Assembly (NCBI GenBank): GCA_021234155.1
Contig: JAJEKV010000016.1
Location: 2,250,536-2,314,535 of the forward strand
Reading direction: 5' to 3'
DNA from: Isoetes taiwanensis
Lineage: Eukaryota; Streptophyta; Lycopodiopsida; Isoetales; Isoetaceae
DNA: 64,000 nt
In this document: in pieces, positions 34,200 to 45,352 of the stretch
Layout of the letters: each line of letters starts with the position of its first letter
Numbering within the stretch: the first letter of the stretch is position 1
Position numbers and translations under genes: made by a program
Notes under the pieces: model-generated
Databases searched by the model: none
What the model saw: only the letters and a program-made list of their open reading frames with translations
Told to the model about the DNA's origin: nothing

Positions 34200-37100
34200 A
34201 TCATAAGTCCTTTATAAGATTCTGAATATATATTCCTATTTTCATTTATTGGGGAGTCCTTTGTAAGATTGTGAATATCAACTCTTTTAATTTGGGATTT
34301 TCTGGTTTGGCTAAAAAGGTTTTTGGAATTTTTCTTAGTCACATTTCCTAAGATTTTGAAGGGTTTAGTTGCCGAAAAAAAATTCCGATTATCTAAAAAT
34401 CGAAAAAAAAAATAATTTATAGTTTTAGAGTTTCATTCCTTTTCGATTTAAGTTATTTAGATCCACCCCAATCATTTTTTCGATTTAGGTTAGGTTTTCG
34501 ATTTTGGTTAATTGTTCAACGTGAGGCCCGGAACACAAACCAAGCCACGAATACAGAGCTGAACATGTCAGCTGCAGCTCTTGTTAGCTCGATACGAAGA
34601 CAAAGAAGACCTTTGTAGCATCGGCCAAATCGGGATCCTCTCGCAAATTGATCGCAAAGATCCTACCCTCCTCTTCTTATAAGATGCAACACCTTCGCCG
34701 CCTACGGCCAAATCGGGATCCTCTGCAAATTGATTACTTCCAGTATTCATGAGCCAGGTAAGGAAACGAATTTGTTTTGTTTTTTGGTTTTGGGTTCTTG
34801 AATTTTATTTTGGCTCCATCCTTATCCAACGCCGGATGGATGCCACATAGAATTTGCATGCATTTAGGCGGCGTCTATAAGGATTTACTTTCAGAAGTTT
34901 TTCAAGGCGAGGAGCTTGCATCATCTCACAGGTAAGCGTTATTCTACCTCGATTTTCTTAATCTTCAAAATGTATCTTTCAGCTAGAACTTTCGGGCTTT
35001 CAGAAAGAGTTTTCAAAGATTCAGAGTTGGCCTTTTGCGTAAGGTAAGCTTTATGAATTTTTGAAGACCCTTAGCTTATTTCCCCAATGATGTTTCCTCG
35101 GTTGCATCCTATAAGGTAAGAAATACAGTGACAAAAATTTCTAGAAGCATACTTGCTTGCTTGGAGGAGGCATTCTATTTCTAAGTACACAAACTAGGCA
35201 TGGCCGTGCAGATTTATGGTATAAAAAAATGCCTCTTCCTAATTTATTTGGTGGTCAAATAGTTGTTTCTTTTCTCGGGCATACTAGCTCTCCACAGTAA
35301 GTATAAGCATTACATTGAAGAGTGATTTGTGAGCCATTTTGCCTGTTTCTTTTAGCCTATATGATGTTTGAGAGTGAACAAAGCAGAAGCTGTACTAAAG
35401 AGAGGTAATTTGCTTCGGGTATTTATATTTTTTCTGGCTTGGCAAATTAGGCAGGATATGTTTTGAAGGAGCCCTTTTTCTTTGTAAATATAGTTTACTA
35501 TTTGCATAGAGATCGGATGCTCTTTCTTACAATTTATAAGCGGTTGATGTGTAAGAAGCTCTACTCATCATGTGTCTCCTCATTCTAGGTTCTCTCTCTT
35601 CAAGTAACGACAAAAGACTGACATGCAGTTCTCTGAAATGCTTGGTGAGTACAAAAATCCCTAGGACATGTGCTCTTTCATCCATCTGCACCATTTTGAT
35701 ATGTGCTCTTTGCATGTCTCTGGTAAGAACTGAATCAATTTGCTCTTTCAAGTTTCTGCTTTACCCATGTTGTTGTTTTATTACTTTTGAAAGGGATTAG
35801 AAGGACCATTGTCAAAGGGAATAATATCTAATAAGATCTATCGTTTTGCAATATCTGTATTGGAACCTACCTGCTTTTGAAAGTCATTGCTGCAGCAAAA
35901 TCAACTGTGGACCATGATGAGAGGCACAACGTAATTATTAGTTTATTTAAAAATTGTTGTAATATCGTGTTGTCTGAAGTAACCAGTCTGATTGGGAAGA
36001 AACCCTAAACTCATGGTGATAAACTAATTCTTTGTTGCTATTTTGCGAAAAAGGGTGACCATGTGCAAATGGAACAATGAAGCAATTAGCCAGCACTTAA
36101 AATGGTCCATATTCCATCTTTGTCTATGTGTTTTTTTCCTTGCACATCTATATGTTAGATGATGTTATAATCTTTTTGTACATTCTGGGTCTTCCTAAGA
36201 AGAAGTCACCACCAAAGCTTTGAAGGTAAATATCTGAACTCTTTTGTTTTTAACATCCTTTGTGTTACCATCCGCATTATATGCTAAAGTTTTAAGTATA
36301 AGAACACGGGTTTTTAAACACCGGTCTTTGTTACAGGCACTAATTTGCCGTAACTGAATTTCAAGGCCCCTAAATCATCATCTACATTGGCAGATTAATT
36401 GGCTATAGAAGTTTCTCACCATTTGCCAAGAACAGCTACGATCTCATGGGGTAGGCTTTCCCCTTGAATTATTTGTCTTCTTTTTACTTCGATTTTCTTA
36501 AGCTGAACAAGTTTGGGCTCTAAATATTTCAGGGAAAATGTATGCAGCACAATCTCTGCCTATCCCATACCATGATTGCTCATACTCAGCGTTCTTCTTA
36601 GGTGTTTTGACAGATCGTGTATTTAGCCCTAGCAGCTTGTGTATTACCTCAGCTCTATATTATCACACGAGCTCTTATCGGGATTGTCTTTTATTAGCTA
36701 GAGTAGCACATTAGCTAGAATGAAGCTAGAATGGGAAGCTAAGTGGCCTCCAGGCTTCATGATCCAATCATTATTCTTTTCTCTCTTATGGTATCAGTTT
36801 CACACTCTCGAAAATTACGGCATCAATGACAACATTTTATGATATATAGATCTTAATTGTGTTTCACAATGATTTCACCTCTTCACAATGGCTATTGCTT
36901 GATGCAAAATATGGAGATCCGAAATATCCTTCAAATGGAGGAGAGAGGTCTGTTTTTTGAATAACCTCTGAGAGTCAGGAACATGAATAAAATATTTATG
37001 TTTTATTTTATTTGCAGGGTGCTCAAGTTGTGCTTCTAGCTTTTACATAGAGTTTGCTTAATAAGCATTTTGAAGAGATCAATGGCTCTTATTGAGGTAA

Positions 37101-37520
37101 GGAGTTTGCAGTAGTGCTTATACTAGAATAGTAATAGCTTTTATTTTGTGCAGGGCATCCTCAAGGCACCAAATCCAAAAGTTACCTACATGTCGAGCAG
37201 ATCATCTATAGCCCTGGTAATTGCTCTGTTCCATTATCAGAATTCAATCAGGTACAATGGAGGATATTTCTGATTTGATATCTTTTGTTTGACATGAAGA
37301 CATCATAGCACATCTACTTCCATTTATGCCCAATATTGGATCGGTGAGCTCTACATATTATGCACGCATATACGTTCTGCTTCAATATAAATTAGCAGAG
37401 ATACAGTGACTTTTACCAAGCTTAATTAATGTGTTATCTAAAGATTTCTCTTCCACAGAATATCAGGGCAGCATTGAGCTGACCATAAGAGATGGTTACT
37501 GTAATTTCTAGCTTATTGCT
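34200..37520. other. Non-coding stretch with splice-like sites and one short repeat
   Basis: No protein family is recognised. A 30-bp sequence (GGCCAAATCGGGATCCTCT, then GCAAATTGAT) occurs at about 34622 and 34706. Several AG/GTAAG-type donor-like sites follow short open pieces (34753, 34930, 35043, 35117, 36229, 37099). This could be a decayed multi-exon gene carried by the Helitron that ends at 38354, but I cannot name it. Confidence 0.35.
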
Positions 37521-37529
37521 CACAAAAAA

Positions 37530-38354
37530 TGGAAATGCATGTGCCATTAACTTTATACCCATGCCTATCTAAATGAGAATATTGTCGCATTAGGATCTTC
37601 TGAAGAAATCGAACATCCCAACTGGCACATTTTACAACATCTCCAAATTAGACCGATTACCAAGTCTACATTTAGTTTCATGGGCTATAATAACTACTGG
37701 GTCTATTGAGCATCGTAAATACATCCTTGCCATACAGTTCGTTCTTAAGATGGAAGAACATCTTCACATCGCCAATCTACAAATCATTCAGAACACACAT
37801 TACATTAGACACAAGAAAAAAAGCAATTTACCTTCCCAATATTAGTACTGATATTATCCAATAGCTTCACATCATCAACTTCACCTCTACATGCTAGCAT
37901 ATCAAAATGTTTAAATAAAGACTACAATGCAACTTCACCTTAAATCAACCAACTTCTACATACTTCTCTCTCTCTCAAAACATTGTCAATACCAACCACT
38001 CCAACAGCATAGTCCTTTACAATATACGACCATCTTCTTACAAACATGAGACTTCAACAACGACTACATACAATGTCAGTAACCTTCATATCATTTATAT
38101 CGTCAGGCTAATATCCTAAATACCTACCACTCCTCATGCCTAACACACATTATCCTGATGTTATACATTGCATTGCTTTTTAAACTATTGCTTAACCACA
38201 CATCAACAAATCACATCCTCACAAACTCGAATTCTAATTCATCTCAACTACTTGCATATCAAAACACAACAAAATACACGTATTCGTACATAACCATGAC
38301 ACGACCATCTCTTCAATTCTGGAAAAGCCCGGCAACGCCGGGCACCATAACTAG
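37530..38354 (+). mobile_element. Helitron 3' region
   Basis: A G-poor stretch leads to a hairpin GCCCGGC-AAC-GCCGGGC (38327-38343), then ACCATAA and the terminal CTAG (38351-38354), followed by host T. Hairpin plus CTRR about 10 bases later is the Helitron 3' end. The 5' end is not located. The last 28 bases match the minus-strand end at 62433-62460 except for one base, so both belong to one family. No Rep/helicase is seen, so it is non-autonomous. Confidence 0.75.
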
Positions 38355-38514
38355 TATATTTTTATTTTCAAATGGAAATGGTTTGTTTTGTTGTATCGCA
38401 CATATACTATGCTATAAGTTGGCATTCCATATGCCTTGACTTTACGATTATACTAACTTTGTCCATAGGTTTATCGGCTCAACATTAGTCATTACAAAGG
38501 AAGGGGATAGCAAG

Positions 38515-38960
38515 GGCTTACAACATCTCAACAATGGCAAAGCGACAGAATTGAACGGCATGCAAGCAAAGATGGTCAAATTGGCAGGGCCTCCGATAGT
38601 GCCCATTCTAATGGCATTGTTCAACAGGGCATTACAGGAAGGTTTTTGCCGCAGTGGAACACTTGCAGGGTTGTTCACATCTCCAAGGCGGACAACCTTC
38701 ACTATCCGGCAATTACAGAACCATCATGGCCAGTTTGCTCTTTGCAAAACTATTGGCTGGCACTCTAGAGAATAGTTGACGATGTGGATAGAGGAAGCAG
38801 AGGTGCTGGCTCTTAGACAAGCAGGATTCAAGCCCCGACGCTCCACCATTGATAATAGTTTCACTCTCCAAAACTTGGTTGAAGATAGCAGGAAACATCA
38901 GCAAGACCTGTAATGCAACTTTGTTGATTTTGCAGTGTCTTTTGACATTGTACCTAAGAC
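38515..38960 (+). pseudogene. LINE reverse transcriptase fragment, third LINE lineage
   Basis: The 38551-38775 frame reads MVKLAGPPIVPILMALFNRA and LQEGFC, the N-terminal RT region of LINEs. Other frames continue with NYRTIMVSSLFAKLLAGTLE, QAGFKPRRSTIDNSFTLQNL and VDFAVSFDIVP. The last corresponds to the RT domain A box with its first Asp kept. Both ends are cut off. It lies immediately after the Helitron end. Confidence 0.8.
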
Positions 38961-39153
38961 AAATTGTGGAACAGATTGAGGTATTGGAGACCCCTTGTGA
39001 CGACCATACGAATATCCATATCATATGAACATTATACTCGTACAAAATATGGTTGTCACACGGATGCAAAAGGGTAGTTGCACAAAACAAGAATTGAACT
39101 TCCAACCTTCTAATTGCAAGTCACACACCTTTGTCAAGTGTGCTACCAATACT

Positions 39154-39512
39154 TGTTGAAGACATTTCCTCACGTCTTTCTCATATGCAGAGTTGTTTCT
39201 AGGAGGTCCTAGAGTATTCTAGAACCTATATGTATGCACGACACTTGGCGCAATCTCATCCATTGGAGTGGCACGATTCTGACCGTTGGTCTAGATATAT
39301 AAGGAGGCACCTCCTTCTTATATAAGGAGACTGACGGTTCAATGCCAGTCTTGAGCCTTCTAGGCATCTATCTCGTGTTCCTGCTTGCCTTCGAGCCATT
39401 GTACTCTTGATTCTTGCTCATATATTAGATTCTTCACCAATCTTGGTGTATTTCCAATGTACTCCTTGCATATTTTCCAAGTATTTTTCTTCTTTTCGCG
39501 TAGTTCATGACA
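39154..39512 (+). repeat. Possible short LTR of a second gypsy element
   Basis: A TG...CA-bounded stretch (TGTTGAAGACATTTCC start, TTCATGACA end) with a TATA-like run GATATATAAGG (39292-39302), lying about 140 bp before a gag frame. No primer site of the usual type follows and no partner LTR is found, so the limits are tentative. Confidence 0.35.
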
Positions 39513-39654
39513 GTTTGAACTACAACCCCCCGCCAGTTCCTACCCGTTTTGATCCTAAGCATTTCTTTATCCATATTGGGTGGTTCTCGTCACTATGGAG
39601 GAGATTTTACCCTTATTACATCAGGTCCAGTAACTTGTTCAAGTATGCTAGCAG

Positions 39655-40875
39655 TTGCAATTGGGTAACAGGGAGCTCCGAGAATGGGTAGCTTCTCAAG
39701 GGTCTGCCTCTAGCTCTAGGAGGGGGTCATCAAAGCCCAAGATTAGTTTGCCAGAAAAGTATGATGGCAATAGATCCAAGCTCCGAGTTTTTTTGAATCA
39801 GATTCGACTCATTATTCAGTTCCACCTTCAGAGGTACCCCACAAATCGGGAACCGGTCGAACTAGTCAGCTCTCTTCTTTCTGGGCCAGCTTTGAATTGG
39901 TTCGCTCCCTTCCCTTAGTGGAGAAAGAGGCTGCCGAGTTGCAAAATTTTGCTGCGTTCTGAACTTGAGGCAGGGTTTGGGAACACCGATCGGCAGCGCA
40001 CAACAGTGACTAAGCTGGGCAACCTCAGGCAAGGTTCTCGGCTGTCTTCAGTTTATATACTTCTGAGTTCCGATAGATTGCCATAGACACAGTCTGGGAA
40101 GATGCAGGTCTTCGGGGCTGTTTTCGAAGAGGGCTCCACGAGGATGTAAAGGATATGTTGCTGACTATGGAGGATCCCAGGACCTTGGATGAAGCTATAA
40201 AGTTTGCGGTTCATTGTGATAACCACCTTTTTGAGCGTAGACAAGGAAGACGAAATCAGCTTTTTTCTCTGTTTCTCCAAGCTCCAGCAATCACAACAGT
40301 TTGGCACCACCCACATCTCTCGAAGTAGTTGGCCCGGTGCCTACGCAAATTGATCGGGTGGTTCGAGGGCCCTTGTCTGCAGCTGAGAAGCAACGCCGAA
40401 GACAGGCTAATCTCTGCCTCTATTGTAGAGGGGTTGGCCATATTGCTTGTGGATGTCCTGTTAAGTGATCAAATCGTTCGAGTCCCGACTAAGTAGTAGG
40501 AGTCTCTTGACGACTATCCAACATTCCTCCAACTCCCCCCACATGTGACAAAGGTTTTAGAATCCTCGGACAAGGTCAGTAAAGAATTTTTTTATCTCTA
40601 TTACATTGCAGTCGGAGGTTAGAAGGATAGAGGCGTTGGTGCAACTTGATAGTGGTGCGAATGCAACCATCATTCAATTAAATTGGGATTATGTCTATTC
40701 CAAAATCGCGTCGTATAAGCATTTTATTGACCATTATATTGAATTAACCACACTTTTGCACTATGTTCATTTTCGGGCTAGGAAGATGCATTTTATGTTA
40801 AAATGCAAAGGCATTCAAATATTCGATGCAAATAACCCATATATGATGAGAATGTTGGCAATAGAAAAAAGGTGA
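39655..40875 (+). pseudogene. Ty3/gypsy gag, zinc knuckle and protease, truncated
   Basis: The 39655-39918 frame has the gag core: ISLPEKYDGNRSKLRVFLNQ, then FHLQRYPTNREP and SLLSGPALNWF. Shifted frames continue to a zinc knuckle CLYCRGVGHIACGC (about 40417-40458, C-x2-C-x4-H-x4-C). The 40606-40875 frame then carries the aspartic protease triad in VQLDSGANATII. The sequence leaves the polyprotein soon after, and RT, RNase H and integrase are absent. It differs in wording from the 10.6-14.7 kb element. Frameshifts make it non-functional as read. Confidence 0.8.
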
Positions 40876-41051
40876 AATTGCTTTATTAATTCGCACATTC
40901 ACGGACTGACAACGAAATCTAAACATTGAAATTGTAATGCTTTACGAATAAATAACGAGCAAGCAAGTTGCTACAAAGCAGTAGATTTTCGTGGTTCAAA
41001 TCGCGTGCTTGGCATAAATAACGCATTATAATAGAACATAAACTTAAAAAA

Positions 41052-41282
41052 CTAATCCGATTCATCGTCGTCAGGCGCTGCAGGCGGTCCTGAGATCCTG
41101 TCGATCATGAACAAACCATGCTCTGGATTCCATATAAGATGGATTACAACATCAAAGGGATCAGGATAGAAGCGGACGGGATTCATAGCAACGACATCAA
41201 GCCAGTCCTGAAGTTCTATTTCTAGCTCGCGGCACCTGCAGAGGTCCGCATGGTTCATCTTGCAGGTAATAGAATGTGCCAT
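41052..41282 (-). CDS. Hypothetical acidic-tailed 76-residue frame
   Basis: An ATG-started minus-strand frame (MAHSITCKMNHADLCRCREL) ending in the acidic tail PDDDESD. I do not recognise it. The mixture of residues looks like real coding, and it lies downstream of the decayed minus-strand gene at 41.9-44.6 kb, so it could be a last exon of that gene or a small separate gene. No start context, intron or partner is resolved. Confidence 0.35.
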   Translation of the reverse strand: MAHSITCKMNHADLCRCRELEIELQDWLDVVAMNPVRFYPDPFDVVIHLIWNPEHGLFMIDRISGPPAAPDDDESD

Positions 41283-41289
41283 AATAACA

Positions 41290-41880
41290 AGCAGAAGGCG
41301 GAGACCGAAGCCGATGGTTTGCCAATTTCATGCATGCCTATTTATACACACCTAAATTATTGACAGTATATACATACAAATTATTGCAAGTATAGCAAAC
41401 CATACACATAATATAAAAACAATACGCATTACCACGTAACCAATAATGCTGATATAAGAACACAATATATATTCAAAACCTTTAGGTGTAAAGTATATTT
41501 CATATTCAAAACTTTTTGGAAAGTGTATTTCCCTCGTATACATATATCTAAAAAAGTTCCCTTTCTAGAACGATCTTCTCTAGGTCCCCGTCAATTTCCC
41601 CGTCCGATTAAGTTAATGGGTATAGTGTTTGTATCTCTTCGACCGCTTTTTCCCAGATCTATTTAGGCAAGATAATCGACAAAACGGCGAGGAAGAAGTC
41701 ATCTTTGTCAAAATCTTCGTGATGATAGGATGGTGGATTTAGTGACGGACCGATTGAAGCAACACTTCAAGGCGCCATCATCAACTATAATGATGTCTTC
41801 CTTCTCCGAACGCCCAAGTCATCCATCGTGTCGTTCAAGCATTTCACAAATATTTTTACCTGTAGGATCCTTCGGTTATT
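41290..41880. other. No gene seen
   Basis: AT-rich DNA between the 76-residue frame and the decayed minus-strand gene. Nothing recognisable. Confidence 0.4.
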
Positions 41881-41899
41881 GAATGACTTACATTTGCTC

Positions 41900-44572
41900 G
41901 ATCCTAAAAGCGGATGCCCAATCTCTATGTAACTCGGGAACTACTCTCAAAACTTCCTCAGATATTTCTATTCTCCATCGGCGACCATTTTGCACAACGA
42001 AATAAAGTGAAAACTTGGTCTAACATCTCCTTCCGGGATCGGTGGCGGATATACCCATTTAGTTTTGTCTCAAATGGTTTTACTTGCATACCATGATAAA
42101 GGGAATTGTGCTTTAGGTAACGCTTTTGCGAGCACTCCATTCAAATCGAACAATTTAATTTTCGAGGAAACCGGATTAGGTGCGAATAATAAAGCACACA
42201 CTTGTGAGACAAGGAAAAGAAATTGAAATCGCTTGGCCATTTTCGACTCGTCGTGATTTTCTTTTTAGGTCGGGGACGAACTTGCGTGTGAATCCCTTTA
42301 AGAGTTGCCACATTCTTAGCCTTTTGTCGCTTCACAAAAATCTTTTTGACCAAAATACATATTTCTTAATGTCATCATTAGATACGTTGTACTTTTGCAT
42401 TAAGCCTATCTCTCGATAACATGAAGTCTCCCGAGAGCCTTTGCGCTTCTTCGCCAACAGCTTTTTTTCAGGACTTTCATATTTTTTATCGATTCGCATG
42501 CATCTTCGAAAGATGTCATGTGCTTTTCTTCAGACGTTTTTCTTGTACATAACTTCCTTCGATGCAACTATCTAGAAGCGTAGATTAATTTCGCATCATC
42601 CAATCCTTTGTGCCTTTCTCATTTCGCGGTGATACCTATAAAAAATAGACGATATCTCTGGGAGGAAAACCCCGCCATAATGAATCTGGCAACTTCTTTT
42701 CCGAATAGACGTCCCAAAATTCATTCCATTTTTCCATACCTGGTCAAGAAAAACAATCTTGCGGTATCCGGCACCGTTTGCTCTTCCCGAGCCGGCCTTG
42801 TGCATCCCCTTTTTTTTTCTTCTTTGATCTAGTGCCCTTGGTCTTGTCCTCATTATGGTTTGGCACATGTGTCCTTTCTAGTAATTTGAATCGGGCACTC
42901 TTAGATTGCCCCTTTGTCCGGGTCGGCATTGGTTTTCCATATTCGATCCATTGGTTACTGGCGTCAAATCGCTCCACATACATGGATCGCAAAATATGGG
43001 CCGCCGATAAAAAAAATAGACGGCCGGAAAGTAACAATATAAAACGCCGTGCACGCGTTTTGCGTTAACCATGGATATGCAAAAAGCGGCCTGGCGATTT
43101 CTTCATGATGAAGAATTTCGGCGCCAGCGCCGTTTCTTGTAATCCGTCAAAACAAATAACAATCGCGCCAGCGCCTTTTATTAATCATGTATTTACAACG
43201 ACTGGGCGCGATTTCTTCATGTATGCCATATGAAGAAATCGCGCGCCGCTTCTTAAATACGGATAAGCTAAAACGCTACCGGCGCGATTTGGAACGCATA
43301 TGTGTGGGAAAATAAAATACCTTTTGTATAGAAATGTCTTTCCCATGTCATTCAAAGCGCTACCGATTTCGACTAATTTGCCGGCGTTGTTGAGCCACCG
43401 AGGAACCGGCAATTTCGGATCAATACGATCTATAGAATAACCGATTTCCAGTTTTTGTGCTTGATCGATCAAAACCTTCGCGCCTCCATCGAGTGCTGGC
43501 CATCTATTATCATGAAGTGAATATCGAGGTTGCCAATTAAATCTTCAAGTTTATTCCATATCAACACCTTCTTCGCCTTCATATCAAAAGGCACCACATC
43601 CGGCCAAGCATTGGCTTTTGTCCCCGGTTTTCTATCAATTTGTTGACTATTTCCATTGCGTACGCTTGTCGTATCTTCTCACGACAAACATAGCCTTCGT
43701 GGACCTGAAAAACGTCGACATGGATAGGATGCGTGGAAGCTAAGGCCCGGTGGATACTTGTCAAGATATTTCTTGAGTTTGCTCATGGCCTCTAACCGCC
43801 TCGCCTTTGTCATCATCACTAGTCATATCAGAATGCCTAGAACGTCACGGTGTTTCCACGGCTCTAGAACTTGCATCTTCCTTCTCTCTTTTAAAGCTTG
43901 TAGGTACGGACTAGCCGACGGCCTTGTGCTGATTGCTTTTCTCACCGGTGAGACCTTCACATATTTTTTTTGGTGTCAATGGATCACCCACCGACCAGCC
44001 AAATTTGAAGAGGTTATCTGCTGACCTCATCCGTTCTTAGGGCGGTCTCTTTAAAGGAACCGGGGTAATCGATGCAATTTAACTTCTTCAATACTTTTTT
44101 TTTTTCTGACCGCTTCAAGTAATAATACTAAACAAGATGAATCGTCTTGTTCTTCGCATGTGATCGTCGAATACCTTGTTTCTTCATTTGATCTGTTTCT
44201 TAACTCTAGACATGAAAATCGACTCTGTCTTTTCCGCTTAGTCTTGAAGATCTCCACATACCATTCGAGCCCTCCGGTAGATCTTCTTTCTCGACATGGA
44301 GGCTCTACGAGCCTTCATTATTCGGCCAGATCGTCAATGGTCACAACGATGTGCCAAATCGAATCGATACATCTTCCTCCGTTCTTGGTTTTAAATGCGG
44401 ATGTCCCCGGACCCCGCAGCTTCGCTTTTCTTTTCACATTTTTTAGAAGATCCACGAAAGTTACAATCATGTGGTGAGTAATGAAATCGCACGAGCCGCT
44501 TTTGATAGACGCCTTACTTTCAAAAACATAAATTGTACACGGGAAAAGCGCGCAGACAACAAAAACAATCAT
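41900..44572 (-). pseudogene. Decayed minus-strand gene with FDLNGVL and IDGQHS boxes
   Basis: Reading from 44572 downward gives gene-like but broken protein in shifting frames: SIKSGSCDFITHHMIVTFVD and IDSIWHIVVTIDDLAE (44318-44572), YLDKYPPGLSFHASYPCRRF (about 43700-43765), REKIRQAYAMEIVNKL, WPDVVPFDMKAKKVLIWNKL, then IHFMIIDGQHSMEAR (about 43480-43525) and KLEIGYSIDRID. Further down, about 42145-42165, is LFDLNGVL, then CAKWSPMENRNI (about 41955-41995). IDGQH-S-x-x-A resembles the ParB/DGQHR box. FDLNGVL followed by a WS motif resembles FCP1/NIF-type HAD phosphatases. Both resemblances are my inference from short motifs. I do not know a named family with this order. Frames break many times. 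Confidence 0.4.
43086..43290. repeat. Cluster of GCGCCAGGCGC-like palindromes, first site
   Basis: GCGGCCTGGCGATTTCTTCAT (43086), GGCGCCAGCGCC (43120), GCGCCAGCGCC (43165), GGCGCGATTTCTTCAT (43204) and GGCGCGATTT (43281) lie 40-80 bp apart. Most are followed or preceded by ATTTCTTCAT. A second cluster is at 61698-62408. Confidence 0.55.
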
Positions 44573-44579
44573 ATCGAGA

Positions 44580-45350
44580 GGACGCTCTACATTATAAATC
44601 GCCGAAAGCTGCGTTTTAAGAGGGGCCCCACAGACACTCTATATTATAAGAGACATACTAGGCTACAAAAAGACTTGTCAAAAGAACTGGAGAATACAGA
44701 ACAAAAGTATAAACAAACAAGTCGCAAGAAACTATAATTAAACGGGTCTACATTATACAAAATGGAGAATACAAAACAAAAACACAGAGTATGAGGAGAA
44801 GATTATAACAAAAACACACAAAACAAGGTAGTAAAAGCAAAGAGAAATGACACGTAAAACAATATAAAAGGTAGAAAATACACAGAGACACGCATACACA
44901 GAAAACACAGGTAGGAAAACATCCTAAAAAACTAACAAAAAAAGGGACACAGAAATCAATTACAAAACAAAAAGCGGATCAATTACCTGGGAGGCTTGTT
45001 GGTTGTGCTTTCAGCTAAACAGCCTCCAACTTGGTTAGGAAACTTTTACAAGTCCAAGGAAAATTTCTGGACTTGCTAACATAACCCGGTTATAGCCCTT
45101 TCCAGCCTACAATTTCCTAACAAAAACAAAACATACATGCAATTTTCCTAAGAATTAAAAATGAACCGGATATATACAATTTTTCTAAGAAGTAAAAATC
45201 AACCGGATATAATAATAGATGGTTTATAAAGTAACATGGTTTATGATAACTGATCAAAATCAGAAATCAGAAAATTGCATACATAAGGCATATAAATGCT
45301 GACGATCAAAGTTAAAATATCTCTAACCACTACAACATTCAAAATTCAAA
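44580..45350. other. A-rich stretch without gene
   Basis: Runs of AAAACAAAAACAC-type sequence on the plus strand, probably the 3' flank of the hAT gene that ends at 45353. No terminal inverted repeat of the hAT element was identified. Confidence 0.4.
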
Positions 45351-45352
45351 TT

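Noticed and set aside
39000-39070. TGTGACGACC...GTTGTCACA as a short solo LTR
   Set aside because: Only about 60 bp long with no target duplication; too short to call.
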